From assembly GCA_023247935.1 (NCBI GenBank), contig JAHFFM010000044.1, positions 1 to 12,314 on the forward strand: a stretch of DNA of 12,314 nt, in the 5' to 3' direction. The translations under genes and the position numbers were made by a program. This document shows positions 1 to 7,074 of the stretch, piece after piece (within the stretch, counting starts at the first letter, position 1; each line of letters opens with the position of its first letter). The notes beneath the pieces are model-generated. The model was not told the origin of the DNA. It saw only the letters and a list, made by a program, of their open reading frames with translations, and searched no databases. The DNA comes from Candidatus Omnitrophota bacterium. GTDB taxonomy: Bacteria; Omnitrophota; Gorgyraeia; 2-02-FULL-51-18.

Positions 1-1
1 C

Positions 2-5
2 GGAG
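2..5 (+). promoter_or_regulatory. Ribosome binding site for yggS
   Basis: GGAG lies 8 bases before the GTG at position 14. It supports that GTG as the true start even though it is not ATG and lies almost at the window edge. Confidence 0.7.
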
Positions 6-13
6 TTTTATCC

Positions 14-700
14 GTGTCTATCAAAGAAAATTTCGAAAAAATCAAAGAGCGAATGAGTTTGGCCGCTAAAAAATCAGGCCGCTCTTTTAGTGATGTCACG
101 CTTGTGGCTGTGACCAAGAAGGCGTCTACCGAGGCTATTTTGGAGGCCCAGCAATGCGGCATACAAGTGTTTGGAGAAAATCGGGTACAGGACGCTCAGG
201 CTAAAATTCCTTCGATCATCGGCGCTCAATGGCATATGATCGGACATTTGCAATCCAACAAAGTGAAGCCCTGCCTTGAATTGTTTCAAGTGGTTCAGTC
301 CGTGGATTCGGTGCGTTTGGCTGAAAAAATTCAAGCGGAGCTGCTGCCGGAAAATCGTTTTTTACCGGTTTTTCTGGAAGTAAACGTTTCCGGAGAAGAG
401 CAGAAGCATGGTTTTATTCCGGAGGATATTTATTCAGCGGTGGATAAGATCAAAGGTTTTTCGCAGCTTGAAGTAAAAGGGGTGATGGGAATTGCGCCAA
501 ACACTTCGGATGCGGAATTACGCCGAGCCGCTTTTAAAAAATTAAAAGGAATTTTTACGGTTCTTAAGTCCATGAAAGACGAGCATTTTGAAATGAAACA
601 CCTTTCTATGGGGATGAGCGACGATTTTGAAATCGCGATTGAGGAGGGATCCAATATGATCCGTATCGGACAGGCCTTGTTTGGAGCCAAATCAAAATGA
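14..700 (+). CDS. yggS: PLP homeostasis protein, YggS/YlmE/PROSC family
   Basis: A 228-residue cytoplasmic protein of the usual family length. The family binds pyridoxal 5'-phosphate without a known enzymatic reaction and keeps the free PLP pool and amino-acid metabolism in balance. It is a single alanine-racemase-like TIM barrel. Visible motifs are LVAVTKK near residues 30-36, where K35 is the expected PLP lysine; FGENRVQDAQ around 53-62; WHMIGHLQSNK around 73-83; and the C-terminal phosphate-binding stretch LSMGMSDDFEIAI followed by MIRIGQALFG. The start is GTG with a GGAG site 8 bases upstream. The stop overlaps the proC start in an ATGA, which suggests translational coupling. The yggS-proC pairing is common in bacteria, and both products concern PLP- and amino-acid-linked metabolism. 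Identity is firm; the exact physiological role of the family is still loosely defined. Confidence 0.95.
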   Translation: MSIKENFEKIKERMSLAAKKSGRSFSDVTLVAVTKKASTEAILEAQQCGIQVFGENRVQDAQAKIPSIIGAQWHMIGHLQSNKVKPCLELFQVVQSVDSVRLAEKIQAELLPENRFLPVFLEVNVSGEEQKHGFIPEDIYSAVDKIKGFSQLEVKGVMGIAPNTSDAELRRAAFKKLKGIFTVLKSMKDEHFEMKHLSMGMSDDFEIAIEEGSNMIRIGQALFGAKSK

Positions 701-1521
701 AAGCCAAGTCGGTTTTAACAGGTTTGAAAATCGCGGTCGTGGGCGCCGGAAATATGGGGCATGCGCTGGTGCGCGGGCTCGTAGAAAAGTCCGTTTATGC
801 CCAAAGCATTTCTGTTTATGATCCGGACAAGAAAAAACTCGACGCTTTAAGAAAAGTTTGTCCCATCAAAATCGCGAAATCAAACAGGGTTTGCGTTTCC
901 TTGGCGGATGTGGTGATTTTAGCCGTGAAACCGCAGATTTTACAGGAAGTGATTACGGATATCGCCACTGCGGCCGGGAAAGATGTGCTGGTGATTTCAA
1001 TCGCGGCCGGAGTTCCTATCGCGAAAATCGAACAGTATTTTAAAAAGCCTTTGTCGCTTGTGCGGGTGATGCCCAATATGCCGGCTTTGGTGGGTAGCGG
1101 GATGTCCGCGTTTAGTTTGGGCAAACATGCCACGCAAAAGCATTGTAAAATCACGGAGGCGATTCTTGATTCGTTTGGGGAAAGCGCTCAGGTGCCGGAG
1201 AGGGCTTTGGATTTGGTGACGGCCGTCAGCGGTTCGGGGCCCGCTTATTTCTTTTTATTCGCTGAAAAGATGATAGAAGCGGCTTATGAGCTGGGAATGA
1301 AGGCTGAATTGGCCAAAAAACTGGTTTATCAAACCGCTCTTGGCAGCGCTAAGGTTATGATGCAAACTCAGGAAGACCCTGAGGATTTGGTGGCAAAAGT
1401 GGCCTCAAAAGGCGGTACGACAGAAGCGGCTCTTGGCGTATTTCAGAAAAAAGGTTTGGGGCGATTGGTGCATGAAGCGGTGAAAGCCGCGCAAAAACGT
1501 TCGATTGAATTGAGGAAATAA
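697..1521 (+). CDS. proC: Pyrroline-5-carboxylate reductase
   Basis: A 274-residue protein of typical length for ProC, which catalyses the NAD(P)H-dependent reduction of 1-pyrroline-5-carboxylate to proline, the last step of proline synthesis in the cytoplasm. The N-terminal Rossmann fold is plain: KIAVVGAGNMG at residues 11-21, with AVKP at 76-79. The family stretch VRVMPNMPALVG lies at 122-133. The all-helical C-terminal dimerisation domain carries SGSGPAYFF at 178-186 and KGGTTEAAL at 238-246. The family more often has PGGTT there, so the lysine is a small variation. The ATG overlaps the yggS stop by 4 bases, and GGAG ends 10 bases before the start. No sign of truncation or transfer. A late-competence ComER-like paralogue is the only alternative, but every ProC motif is present. 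Confidence 0.96.
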   Translation: MKAKSVLTGLKIAVVGAGNMGHALVRGLVEKSVYAQSISVYDPDKKKLDALRKVCPIKIAKSNRVCVSLADVVILAVKPQILQEVITDIATAAGKDVLVISIAAGVPIAKIEQYFKKPLSLVRVMPNMPALVGSGMSAFSLGKHATQKHCKITEAILDSFGESAQVPERALDLVTAVSGSGPAYFFLFAEKMIEAAYELGMKAELAKKLVYQTALGSAKVMMQTQEDPEDLVAKVASKGGTTEAALGVFQKKGLGRLVHEAVKAAQKRSIELRK

Positions 1522-1522
1522 T

Positions 1523-1819
1523 ATGTTTGCCGTTGGAAATCTATTCCAAGCTTTGGGATCCGTGACGAATACTGTTTTGGAGATTGTGACTTGGCTTATC
1601 ATTATCCGGGCGCTTTTAAGCTGGGTGAGTCCCGACCCTTCAAATTCTATCGTTCAATTTATTGAACGAACCACAGAGCCCATTCTTCAACCTTTTCGTT
1701 CGCTGATCCCTTCTTATAAAATCGGAATTGATTTGTCCCCGCTACTCGCCATTCTTGCACTGCATTTTTTAAAGATTTTTTTGGTTCGCACTCTTTTCGA
1801 TCTCGCGGCGCGATTTTAA
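1523..1819 (+). CDS. yggT: YggT/YlmG family small integral membrane protein
   Basis: A 98-residue membrane protein. It has two hydrophobic segments, about residues 14-34 and 72-92, joined by a loop with the family pattern: RALLSWVSPDPSN near 29-41, then TEPILQPFRSLIP near 51-63 and the DLSPLLAI motif near 70-77. The biochemical function is not known; homologues have been linked to osmotic stress tolerance, to nucleoid or plastid distribution and to cell division because of their place in the ylm cluster. It starts one base after the proC stop. A GAGGA site lies 6 bases before the ATG, inside the end of proC. Next to yggS and ahead of ileS it takes the place that ylmG holds in Bacillus. Family assignment is firm, function is not. 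Confidence 0.92.
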   Translation: MFAVGNLFQALGSVTNTVLEIVTWLIIIRALLSWVSPDPSNSIVQFIERTTEPILQPFRSLIPSYKIGIDLSPLLAILALHFLKIFLVRTLFDLAARF

Positions 1820-1828
1820 GGTTAAATC

Positions 1829-4597
1829 ATGGATTATAAAAGCACTCTCAACTTACCGTCGAATAATTTTCCCATGAAAGCGGATCTGCCGGTTCGTGAG
1901 CCGCAGATTTTGAAACAATGGGAAGATCAAAGCCTTTACGCCCAAATCCGCTCAAAATACAAAGGCGCCAAACAATTCATTCTCCATGACGGCCCGCCGT
2001 ACGCAAACGGCGACATCCATATCGGCCATGCGTTGAATAAGATCCTGAAAGACATTCTCGTAAAATATAAAACGCTCCGCGGTTTTGATTCTCCGTATAT
2101 TCCGGGATGGGATTGCCATGGTTTGCCGGTGGAGCATCAGCTTTTCAAAGAGCTTAAAATCACCAAATATCAAATCAGCCCCATCGAATTCCGCAAAAAG
2201 GCGCACCAGTACGCGATGAATTTTGTGGAAAAGCAGAAAGCCCAATTCAAAAGACTTGGCGTATTGGGTGATTGGGAAAAGCCTTATTTAACGCTGGCGC
2301 CTGAATTTGAGGCCGCGGTGATTGATTCTTTCGCGAAGCTCGTTGAAAAAGGTTTTATTTTTCAAAGCTTAAAACCCGTTCATTGGTGCATATCTTGTGA
2401 AACGGCGCTGGCTGAAGCCGAGCTTGAATATGACGAGAATCACATTTCTCCATCCATTTTTGTTTTATTTCCCGTCAAAAAAGAGGAATTGGATAAGAAA
2501 AAAATTTCCGCGCCGTCCGGCAAAATTTCTTTCGCGGTTTGGACAACCACTCCATGGACTTTAGCCGCGAACGTTGCCGTAGCCTTGAACCCATCTTTCC
2601 AATATGTTGGGATTCACACCAAAGCGTTTGGGACCGTTATTTTAGTGGAAGACCGCTTGCAGCCCTTATCCGAAATGCTTTTGCCCGAAGGCGCACCGGT
2701 TTTTAAAGTGCAGGGGAGGGATTTGGAAGGGGTGACGGCGGAGCATCCTTTCATGAACCGTCCTTCGCAAGTGGTGTTGGCGGATTATGTTTCGCGCGAA
2801 GACGGTACCGGCTGCGTGCACACGGCTCCGGGTCACGGCATGGAAGATTATCGCACCGGGTTGAAATACAAACTGCCTATTTTGGTGCCCGTGGATGGAA
2901 AAGGAATTTTTACAAAAGAGGCGGGGAATTTGGCCGGAACCCCGATTTACAAGGCTAATGAGCCGATCATTGCGGAGCTCACCCAAAAAGGCAATTTGAT
3001 TCAGGCTACTCAGATCAAACATTCTTACCCTACTTGCTGGCGATGCCACAGGCCGGTTATAACCCGCGCCACCAAACAATGGTTTTTGGGCGTGGATAAA
3101 AATGACCTTCGGGCTAAATGTCTTCAGGCGATCCGGAAAGTAAAATGGTTTCCAGCAGTTGGCCAAAACCGCATTCAGGGAATGATAGAGTCGAGGCCGG
3201 ATTGGTGTTTGTCCCGTCAGAGATATTGGGGCGTGCCTGTTCCTGTCATGGAATGCACAGGCTGTGACGAGCCGGTGATGGACCCGGAACTGATTCGGCA
3301 TATCCGCGATATTTTTAAAAAGGAAGGTTCTGACGCTTGGTTTACGAAATCGGCCCTGGATTTAACGGACGGAAAATTTCATTGCCCTAAATGCCAAAGA
3401 AAAGACCTTAAAAAGAGCGAAGATATTTTGGATGTTTGGTTTGAGTCCGGCGCAAGCCATGTGGCTGTGCTTGTGGATTCCAAAGAGCTTCCGTTTCCTG
3501 CGGATTTATACCTGGAGGGAAGCGACCAGCATCGCGGCTGGTTTCAGAGTTCGCTTTTAGTTTCGAACGCGATTTGGGGACAACCGCCTTATCATTCCGT
3601 TTTGACCCATGGGTTTATTGTGGATGGCGAGGGCAAAAAAATGTCCAAGTCTCAGGGGAATGTCATTTCACCTCAAGAGGTGATGAAACAGTATGGCGCG
3701 GATATTCTCAGGTTGTGGGTGGTTTCTTCGGATACCTCCGATGATATTCGCATTTCAATGGACAGTCTTGCCCGATTGGCGGAAGGTTACCGGAAAATCC
3801 GAAACACCTTCAAGTATTTGATTGGAAATTTAAATGGATTTGATTACGAAAAGGACAAAATAGACGAAGCTAAGATGCTGGAAGTGGACCGCTGGGTCCT
3901 TTCAAAGCTTGAGTATTTGACCGAAGAGGTGGCAGCTGGCTATGAAAATTACCAGCTTCACCGGATTTACCATGCGGTTTATAACTTTTGCGTCCGCGAG
4001 CTGTCTTCTTTTTACCTCGATGTTTTAAAGGACAGGCTGTACACGGACCATCGCCAATCGGTTTCGGGACGCTCCAGCCGCACTGCCTTGTATGAAATTC
4101 TCATGACTTTGGCCCGAATGCTGGCCCCTGTCCTTTCATTTACCTGCGAAGAAGTATGGCAAAACATGGCTTTTAAGCAAAGTATCCATCTGGAGGCTTG
4201 GCCCAAGCCGAAACCGCATCGCCGGGACGCCCAATTGGAAGAAAAGTGGGAAAAATTGATGGTTGTGAGAGATAAAGTGTTGAAAGCGCTGGAGAGCGCC
4301 CGCGAGAAAAAAGAAATTGGCAATTCCCTGGAGGCTGAGGTAGAATTGAGCCTTTCTAAAAAGGAAGAGGCTGAGTTTCTGGCAGATTTTAACGCGGATT
4401 TACCCGGCCTTTTTTTAGTGTCTCAAGTGGTGCTGACGCATCATCCTTCGCGCTCTGAGGAGATGGTGGAGGTGACTGTTCGCCGTGCTCGCGGCCAGAA
4501 ATGCGAACGCTGCTGGAATTGGCGCGAAACGGTGGGGCGGGATAAAAGTCACCCAACAATTTGTCATCGCTGTGTGGAAGTCCTGAATCACGCATAA
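1829..4597 (+). CDS. ileS: Isoleucyl-tRNA synthetase
   Basis: A 922-residue class I aminoacyl-tRNA synthetase that charges tRNA-Ile with isoleucine, close to the usual bacterial length of about 930. The catalytic Rossmann domain has HDGPPYANG followed by HIGH at residues 64-67 and KMSKS at 604-608. The inserted CP1 editing domain, which hydrolyses mischarged Val-tRNA, carries TTTPWT at 239-244 and HTAPGHGMEDY at 331-341, including the conserved aspartate D340. The anticodon-binding helical domain follows. The C-terminus holds a Cys4 zinc finger with cysteines 892, 895, 912 and 915. The zinc finger and motif style place it with the ordinary bacterial type (IleS1) rather than the eukaryote-like, mupirocin-resistant type. 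TAAGG at the yggT stop lies 7 bases before the ATG. No leader, T-box or hairpin precedes it, so its expression seems to follow the operon. Confidence 0.98.
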   Translation: MDYKSTLNLPSNNFPMKADLPVREPQILKQWEDQSLYAQIRSKYKGAKQFILHDGPPYANGDIHIGHALNKILKDILVKYKTLRGFDSPYIPGWDCHGLPVEHQLFKELKITKYQISPIEFRKKAHQYAMNFVEKQKAQFKRLGVLGDWEKPYLTLAPEFEAAVIDSFAKLVEKGFIFQSLKPVHWCISCETALAEAELEYDENHISPSIFVLFPVKKEELDKKKISAPSGKISFAVWTTTPWTLAANVAVALNPSFQYVGIHTKAFGTVILVEDRLQPLSEMLLPEGAPVFKVQGRDLEGVTAEHPFMNRPSQVVLADYVSREDGTGCVHTAPGHGMEDYRTGLKYKLPILVPVDGKGIFTKEAGNLAGTPIYKANEPIIAELTQKGNLIQATQIKHSYPTCWRCHRPVITRATKQWFLGVDKNDLRAKCLQAIRKVKWFPAVGQNRIQGMIESRPDWCLSRQRYWGVPVPVMECTGCDEPVMDPELIRHIRDIFKKEGSDAWFTKSALDLTDGKFHCPKCQRKDLKKSEDILDVWFESGASHVAVLVDSKELPFPADLYLEGSDQHRGWFQSSLLVSNAIWGQPPYHSVLTHGFIVDGEGKKMSKSQGNVISPQEVMKQYGADILRLWVVSSDTSDDIRISMDSLARLAEGYRKIRNTFKYLIGNLNGFDYEKDKIDEAKMLEVDRWVLSKLEYLTEEVAAGYENYQLHRIYHAVYNFCVRELSSFYLDVLKDRLYTDHRQSVSGRSSRTALYEILMTLARMLAPVLSFTCEEVWQNMAFKQSIHLEAWPKPKPHRRDAQLEEKWEKLMVVRDKVLKALESAREKKEIGNSLEAEVELSLSKKEEAEFLADFNADLPGLFLVSQVVLTHHPSRSEEMVEVTVRRARGQKCERCWNWRETVGRDKSHPTICHRCVEVLNHA

Positions 4598-4603
4598 AAG
4601 GAG
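4598..4603 (+). promoter_or_regulatory. Strong Shine-Dalgarno site for the dksA-like gene
   Basis: AAGGAG sits 6 bases before the ATG at 4610 and begins at the end of ileS. It is the best ribosome binding site in the window and suggests that the small regulator is translated more efficiently than its neighbours. Confidence 0.7.
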
Positions 4604-4609
4604 TTTCTG

Positions 4610-4987
4610 ATGAATAAGAAAGAAGCCAAAATTTTCTACGACCTACTTCTCAAGAAAAAAGCAGAACTTCTTAAAGGGATTGAACATATCGCCAATGACG
4701 CGCTCAAAACGTCTCAGCGGGACGCCACCGGCGACTTATCAGCCTACAGTCTTCACATGGCGGATGTGGCGACGGATAATTATGACCGCGAGTTTTCTCT
4801 CAGTCTCGCCGACAACGAGCAAAAACTTTTGAACCGCATCAATGCCGCTATCGAGAGAATTGACGCGAACACATTTGGTCAATGTGAACTTTGCGAAAAG
4901 AAAATCGCGAAAGCGCGTCTTAAAGTGGTGCCTTATGCCGAACTCTGCGTACCCTGCCAGGAAAAGCAAGAAAAGAAACGAAGATAA
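4610..4987 (+). CDS. DksA/TraR family zinc-finger regulator (YteA/YlyA-like)
   Basis: A 125-residue cytoplasmic protein. The family binds in the secondary channel of RNA polymerase and modulates initiation, in E. coli DksA together with ppGpp. Residues 1-30 form a charged helix. The coiled-coil tip is around 40-60 (GDLSAY, HMAD, then TDNYDRE), and the second helix runs from EFSLSL at 61 to about 85. A C4 zinc finger follows with cysteines 92, 95, 113 and 116, a canonical CxxC-17-CxxC spacing, and FGQCELC just before it. The tip does not show E. coli's DxxDxA exactly; D52 and D56 are the nearest acidic pair. This resembles the Bacillus YteA/YlyA branch. It is shorter than E. coli DksA (151) and longer than TraR (about 73). 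It lies between ileS and lspA exactly as ylyA does in Bacillus. Whether it answers to ppGpp cannot be told. Confidence 0.9.
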   Translation: MNKKEAKIFYDLLLKKKAELLKGIEHIANDALKTSQRDATGDLSAYSLHMADVATDNYDREFSLSLADNEQKLLNRINAAIERIDANTFGQCELCEKKIAKARLKVVPYAELCVPCQEKQEKKRR

Positions 4988-5011
4988 TTCTCCGGTTTTT
5001 TAAAATTTTCC

Positions 5012-5485
5012 TTGCCGAGAAAAATCTTCCCTATAGGCCTTTTATTTTTACTTTTCGCAACGGACAGACTTATAAAAATCTGGGTTGTTCAAAGTTTCCC
5101 TGAAGGCAGGGGAATAACGATTTTTGACCCCTGGCTCCATTTCACCCGCGTGAACAATACAGGCGCGGCGTTCGGATTATGGAAAAATTCCGCTTTTTTT
5201 CTCGTTGTTTTTTCATTGGTTTCTTTTTTGAGCATTTTCTTTTATCTGTTGAAATCGAATCAGTTGAAGCATGGTATCGCGTGGGCCATGATCGCCGGAG
5301 GGGCTTTGGGAAATCTGTACGACCGCATTTTTCATGGCTATGTGATTGATTATGTGGATTTGCGCGTGTGGCCGGTTTTTAATCTGGCCGACGCGGGTAT
5401 TTGCGTGGGCGTTTTTTGGATTATAATGAACTTCGCTTTTACACAGCGCGCAGGAAACAAATCTCATGCACCCCATTCTCGCTAA
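5012..5485 (+). CDS. lspA: Lipoprotein signal peptidase II
   Basis: A 157-residue inner-membrane aspartic protease that removes the signal peptide from diacylglyceryl-modified prolipoproteins. Four hydrophobic segments are visible, around residues 5-20, 60-80, 88-100 and 120-142. Family motifs follow in order: ATDRLIKIW (16-24), NNTGAAFG (48-55), GGALGNLYDR (96-105), VIDYVDL (111-117) and PVFNLADA (121-128). The expected catalytic dyad is D113 and D127. The loop between them is short compared with the 18-19 residues in Pseudomonas and Staphylococcus enzymes. The start is TTG, 24 bases after the previous stop, chosen because the N-terminus then matches the family; no clear Shine-Dalgarno precedes it. 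The end overlaps lgt by 20 bases, so the two lipoprotein-processing enzymes are likely coupled in translation. Confidence 0.95.
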   Translation: MPRKIFPIGLLFLLFATDRLIKIWVVQSFPEGRGITIFDPWLHFTRVNNTGAAFGLWKNSAFFLVVFSLVSFLSIFFYLLKSNQLKHGIAWAMIAGGALGNLYDRIFHGYVIDYVDLRVWPVFNLADAGICVGVFWIIMNFAFTQRAGNKSHAPHSR

Positions 5486-6173
5486 AATAGGGCCGATTAC
5501 GATCTATTCTTACGGCTTTTGCGCGGCTATCGCCATTCTTTTATCTGCATTTTGGCTTCGTATTTTGGGTCGCAAACGAGCCATTTTTTCATCGAGCATT
5601 ATGGATTTTCTTTTTGCCATCATTTTGTCCGGCCTCATTGGCGCGAGGCTTTTTTACGTGGCTCAGCATTGGAGTGATTATGCGGATAGGCTGCAGGCCG
5701 TTTTTTTTATTCAAGAAGGCGGTTTTGTTTGGTACGGCGGTTTTTTGGGCGCTTTGTTGGTGGGATGGATTATTAGCCGGCAAAGTGGAAGTTCTTTTCT
5801 TTTTTGGGCGGATTTGTTCGCGCCGGTTTTGCCGTTGGCCCATGCGATCGGAAGAGTGGGTTGTTTTTTAAATGGATGCTGCATCGGAAAAGACGGGCGG
5901 CCCGTGCAGCTTTATGAGTCCGCTTCACTCGTGGCGCTATCACTGTTACTGCATTTTTATTTTTTCGCCAGAAAAGCGACAGGGTTTGTGTTTGGCGTTT
6001 ATTTGCTGGGTTACGGTTTGATTCGGTTTGGTTTGGAATTTTTAAGAGCGGGCCAGGAGATTTATTATTTTTTAACCATTCCTCAATGGATCAGCATTGG
6101 ATTAATTTTATGGGGGAGTGTCGTATTGTTTGGAGCCAGCAAAAATGTCCGTCAAAATAGAGCTGAACGTTAA
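5466..6173 (+). CDS. lgt: Prolipoprotein diacylglyceryl transferase
   Basis: A 235-residue multi-pass inner-membrane enzyme that transfers a diacylglyceryl group from phosphatidylglycerol to the lipobox cysteine of prolipoproteins, the step before LspA. About six or seven hydrophobic segments are visible. Motifs include YSYG with Y16 (matching the essential Tyr26 of E. coli), GLIGARLFY (56-64), GGFVWYGGFLG (85-95), GRVGCFLNGCCIG (129-141), QLYES (148-152) and the C-terminal RFGLEFLR (187-194). R130 fits E. coli Arg143. The E. coli His103 position is Y90, and the Asn146 and Glu151 positions are C133 and C138, a variant I recall from other deep-branching or delta-type bacteria. It is shorter than E. 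coli Lgt (291). AGGA lies 10 bases before the ATG. It overlaps lspA upstream and rluD downstream. Confidence 0.94.
   Translation: MHPILAKIGPITIYSYGFCAAIAILLSAFWLRILGRKRAIFSSSIMDFLFAIILSGLIGARLFYVAQHWSDYADRLQAVFFIQEGGFVWYGGFLGALLVGWIISRQSGSSFLFWADLFAPVLPLAHAIGRVGCFLNGCCIGKDGRPVQLYESASLVALSLLLHFYFFARKATGFVFGVYLLGYGLIRFGLEFLRAGQEIYYFLTIPQWISIGLILWGSVVLFGASKNVRQNRAER
6132..6135 (+). promoter_or_regulatory. Ribosome binding site deciding the rluD start
   Basis: GGAG lies 9 bases before the ATG at 6145. An earlier in-frame GTG at 6118 has its G-rich tract directly abutting it, with no spacer, and would add nine residues unlike the family. This site therefore favours 6145. Confidence 0.65.
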
Positions 6174-7065
6174 AAATCTAATATTGCCTAAGCGCATTGA
6201 TGCTTACTTGGCTGATATTTTTTCAAAAGACTATTCGCGCCAGGAAATTAAACGCTGTTTAGAAAAGGAGAGTATTTTTCTGAACGGCAAAAAAGCCAAG
6301 CCCAGAGATTTGGTAAAAGAAGGGGATAAAATCGAGGGAAGTTTGGGGGAAGTGAAAAGTCACACACTTTCCGGCGAAAAAATTCCTATTTCCGTTCTTT
6401 ATGAAGACGATTCTTTGCTGGTTGTGGATAAGCCGGTAGGGCTTGTTGTACATCCGGGAGCGGGCAATCCAACCGGCACTTTAGTCAACGCCTTGGTGGG
6501 GCGCGGAACTATCCTTTCCAGTCTTGGAGACGCCGGAAGACCCGGGATTGTTCATCGGATCGATAAAGAAACTTCGGGGGTTCTTTTAGTGGCCAAAACT
6601 AACACCGCGCATCGCAAGCTTCAAGCTCAATTCGCGGCAAGATCCTTGTCTAAAACGTATCTAGCCCTTGTAAAGGGCCGCATTGAATACGAGGAGGGTC
6701 GTGTGGAGGCTCCGATGGGCCGCGATCCAAAAGTGCGCCAAAAAATGAGCGTTTATCGCGTAGGTTCGGGTCGTGAAGCTTTGACTCAATACAAGGTTTT
6801 GAAACGGTTTCGCGGCGCGACGTTACTGGAATTAAAACTAATAACAGGCCGTACGCATCAAATTCGCGTCCACATGAATCATCTGGGTCATCCTGTGTTA
6901 GGGGATACGGTTTATGGCGGACCTTCGGATTTGGAACGTCCACGACTTGCGCTGCATGCCTGGAAAATCGAGTTTGTACACCCCAAAACTGGTAAACTGT
7001 TAAAATTCGAAGCGCCGATTCCAAAAGCAATGAAAGACATGATTCAGGAAGCGGAAGAAAAATAG
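6145..7065 (+). CDS. rluD: 23S rRNA pseudouridine synthase, RluD/YlyB family
   Basis: A 306-residue protein of the RluA/RluD class, which converts uridines of 23S rRNA to pseudouridine; RluD of E. coli acts on helix 69. An N-terminal S4 RNA-binding domain covers about residues 16-65 (RIDAYLADIF, then SRQEIKRCLE and IFLNGKK). The catalytic domain begins with LLVVDKPVGLVVHPG and contains GRPGIVHRIDKETSG, with D140 as the catalytic aspartate. GRTHQIRVHMNHLGHPVLGD follows near the C-terminus. I chose the ATG at 6145 over the GTG at 6118 because of its ribosome binding site. That leaves a 29-base overlap with lgt. Bacillus has the same gene (ylyB) just after lspA, which supports the orthology. Exact target uridines are inferred from the family. 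Confidence 0.93.
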   Translation: MSVKIELNVKNLILPKRIDAYLADIFSKDYSRQEIKRCLEKESIFLNGKKAKPRDLVKEGDKIEGSLGEVKSHTLSGEKIPISVLYEDDSLLVVDKPVGLVVHPGAGNPTGTLVNALVGRGTILSSLGDAGRPGIVHRIDKETSGVLLVAKTNTAHRKLQAQFAARSLSKTYLALVKGRIEYEEGRVEAPMGRDPKVRQKMSVYRVGSGREALTQYKVLKRFRGATLLELKLITGRTHQIRVHMNHLGHPVLGDTVYGGPSDLERPRLALHAWKIEFVHPKTGKLLKFEAPIPKAMKDMIQEAEEK

Positions 7066-7067
7066 GA
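7064..7067 (+). promoter_or_regulatory. Ribosome binding site for aroA
   Basis: AGGA overlaps the rluD stop and lies 7 bases before the TTG at 7075. It supports this TTG as the start; the protein then begins just ahead of the conserved GDKSLSHR motif as in other EPSP synthases. Confidence 0.65.
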
Positions 7068-7074
7068 ATATCCG

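Noticed and set aside
677..689. The 13-mer TTGTTTGGAGCCA occurs before both proC (677-689) and rluD (6126-6138), encoding LFGA at the end of the upstream gene and supplying GGAG to the next.
   Set aside because: About one 13-base repeat pair is expected by chance in 12.3 kb, and codon preference plus the ribosome site explain the rest.
2666..3301. Long open frame on the minus strand inside ileS (211 codons), and other antisense frames.
   Set aside because: They lie wholly opposite strongly conserved genes and their translations resemble no protein family I recognise.
5401..5427. TTGCGT and TATAAT inside lspA as a possible internal promoter for lgt.
   Set aside because: The spacer is only 15 bases, the -35 box is poor, and the bases encode an ordinary membrane segment.
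6118..6144. Upstream GTG start for rluD, giving nine more residues.
   Set aside because: The G-rich tract abuts the GTG with no spacer, and the ATG at 6145 has a well-placed GGAG.
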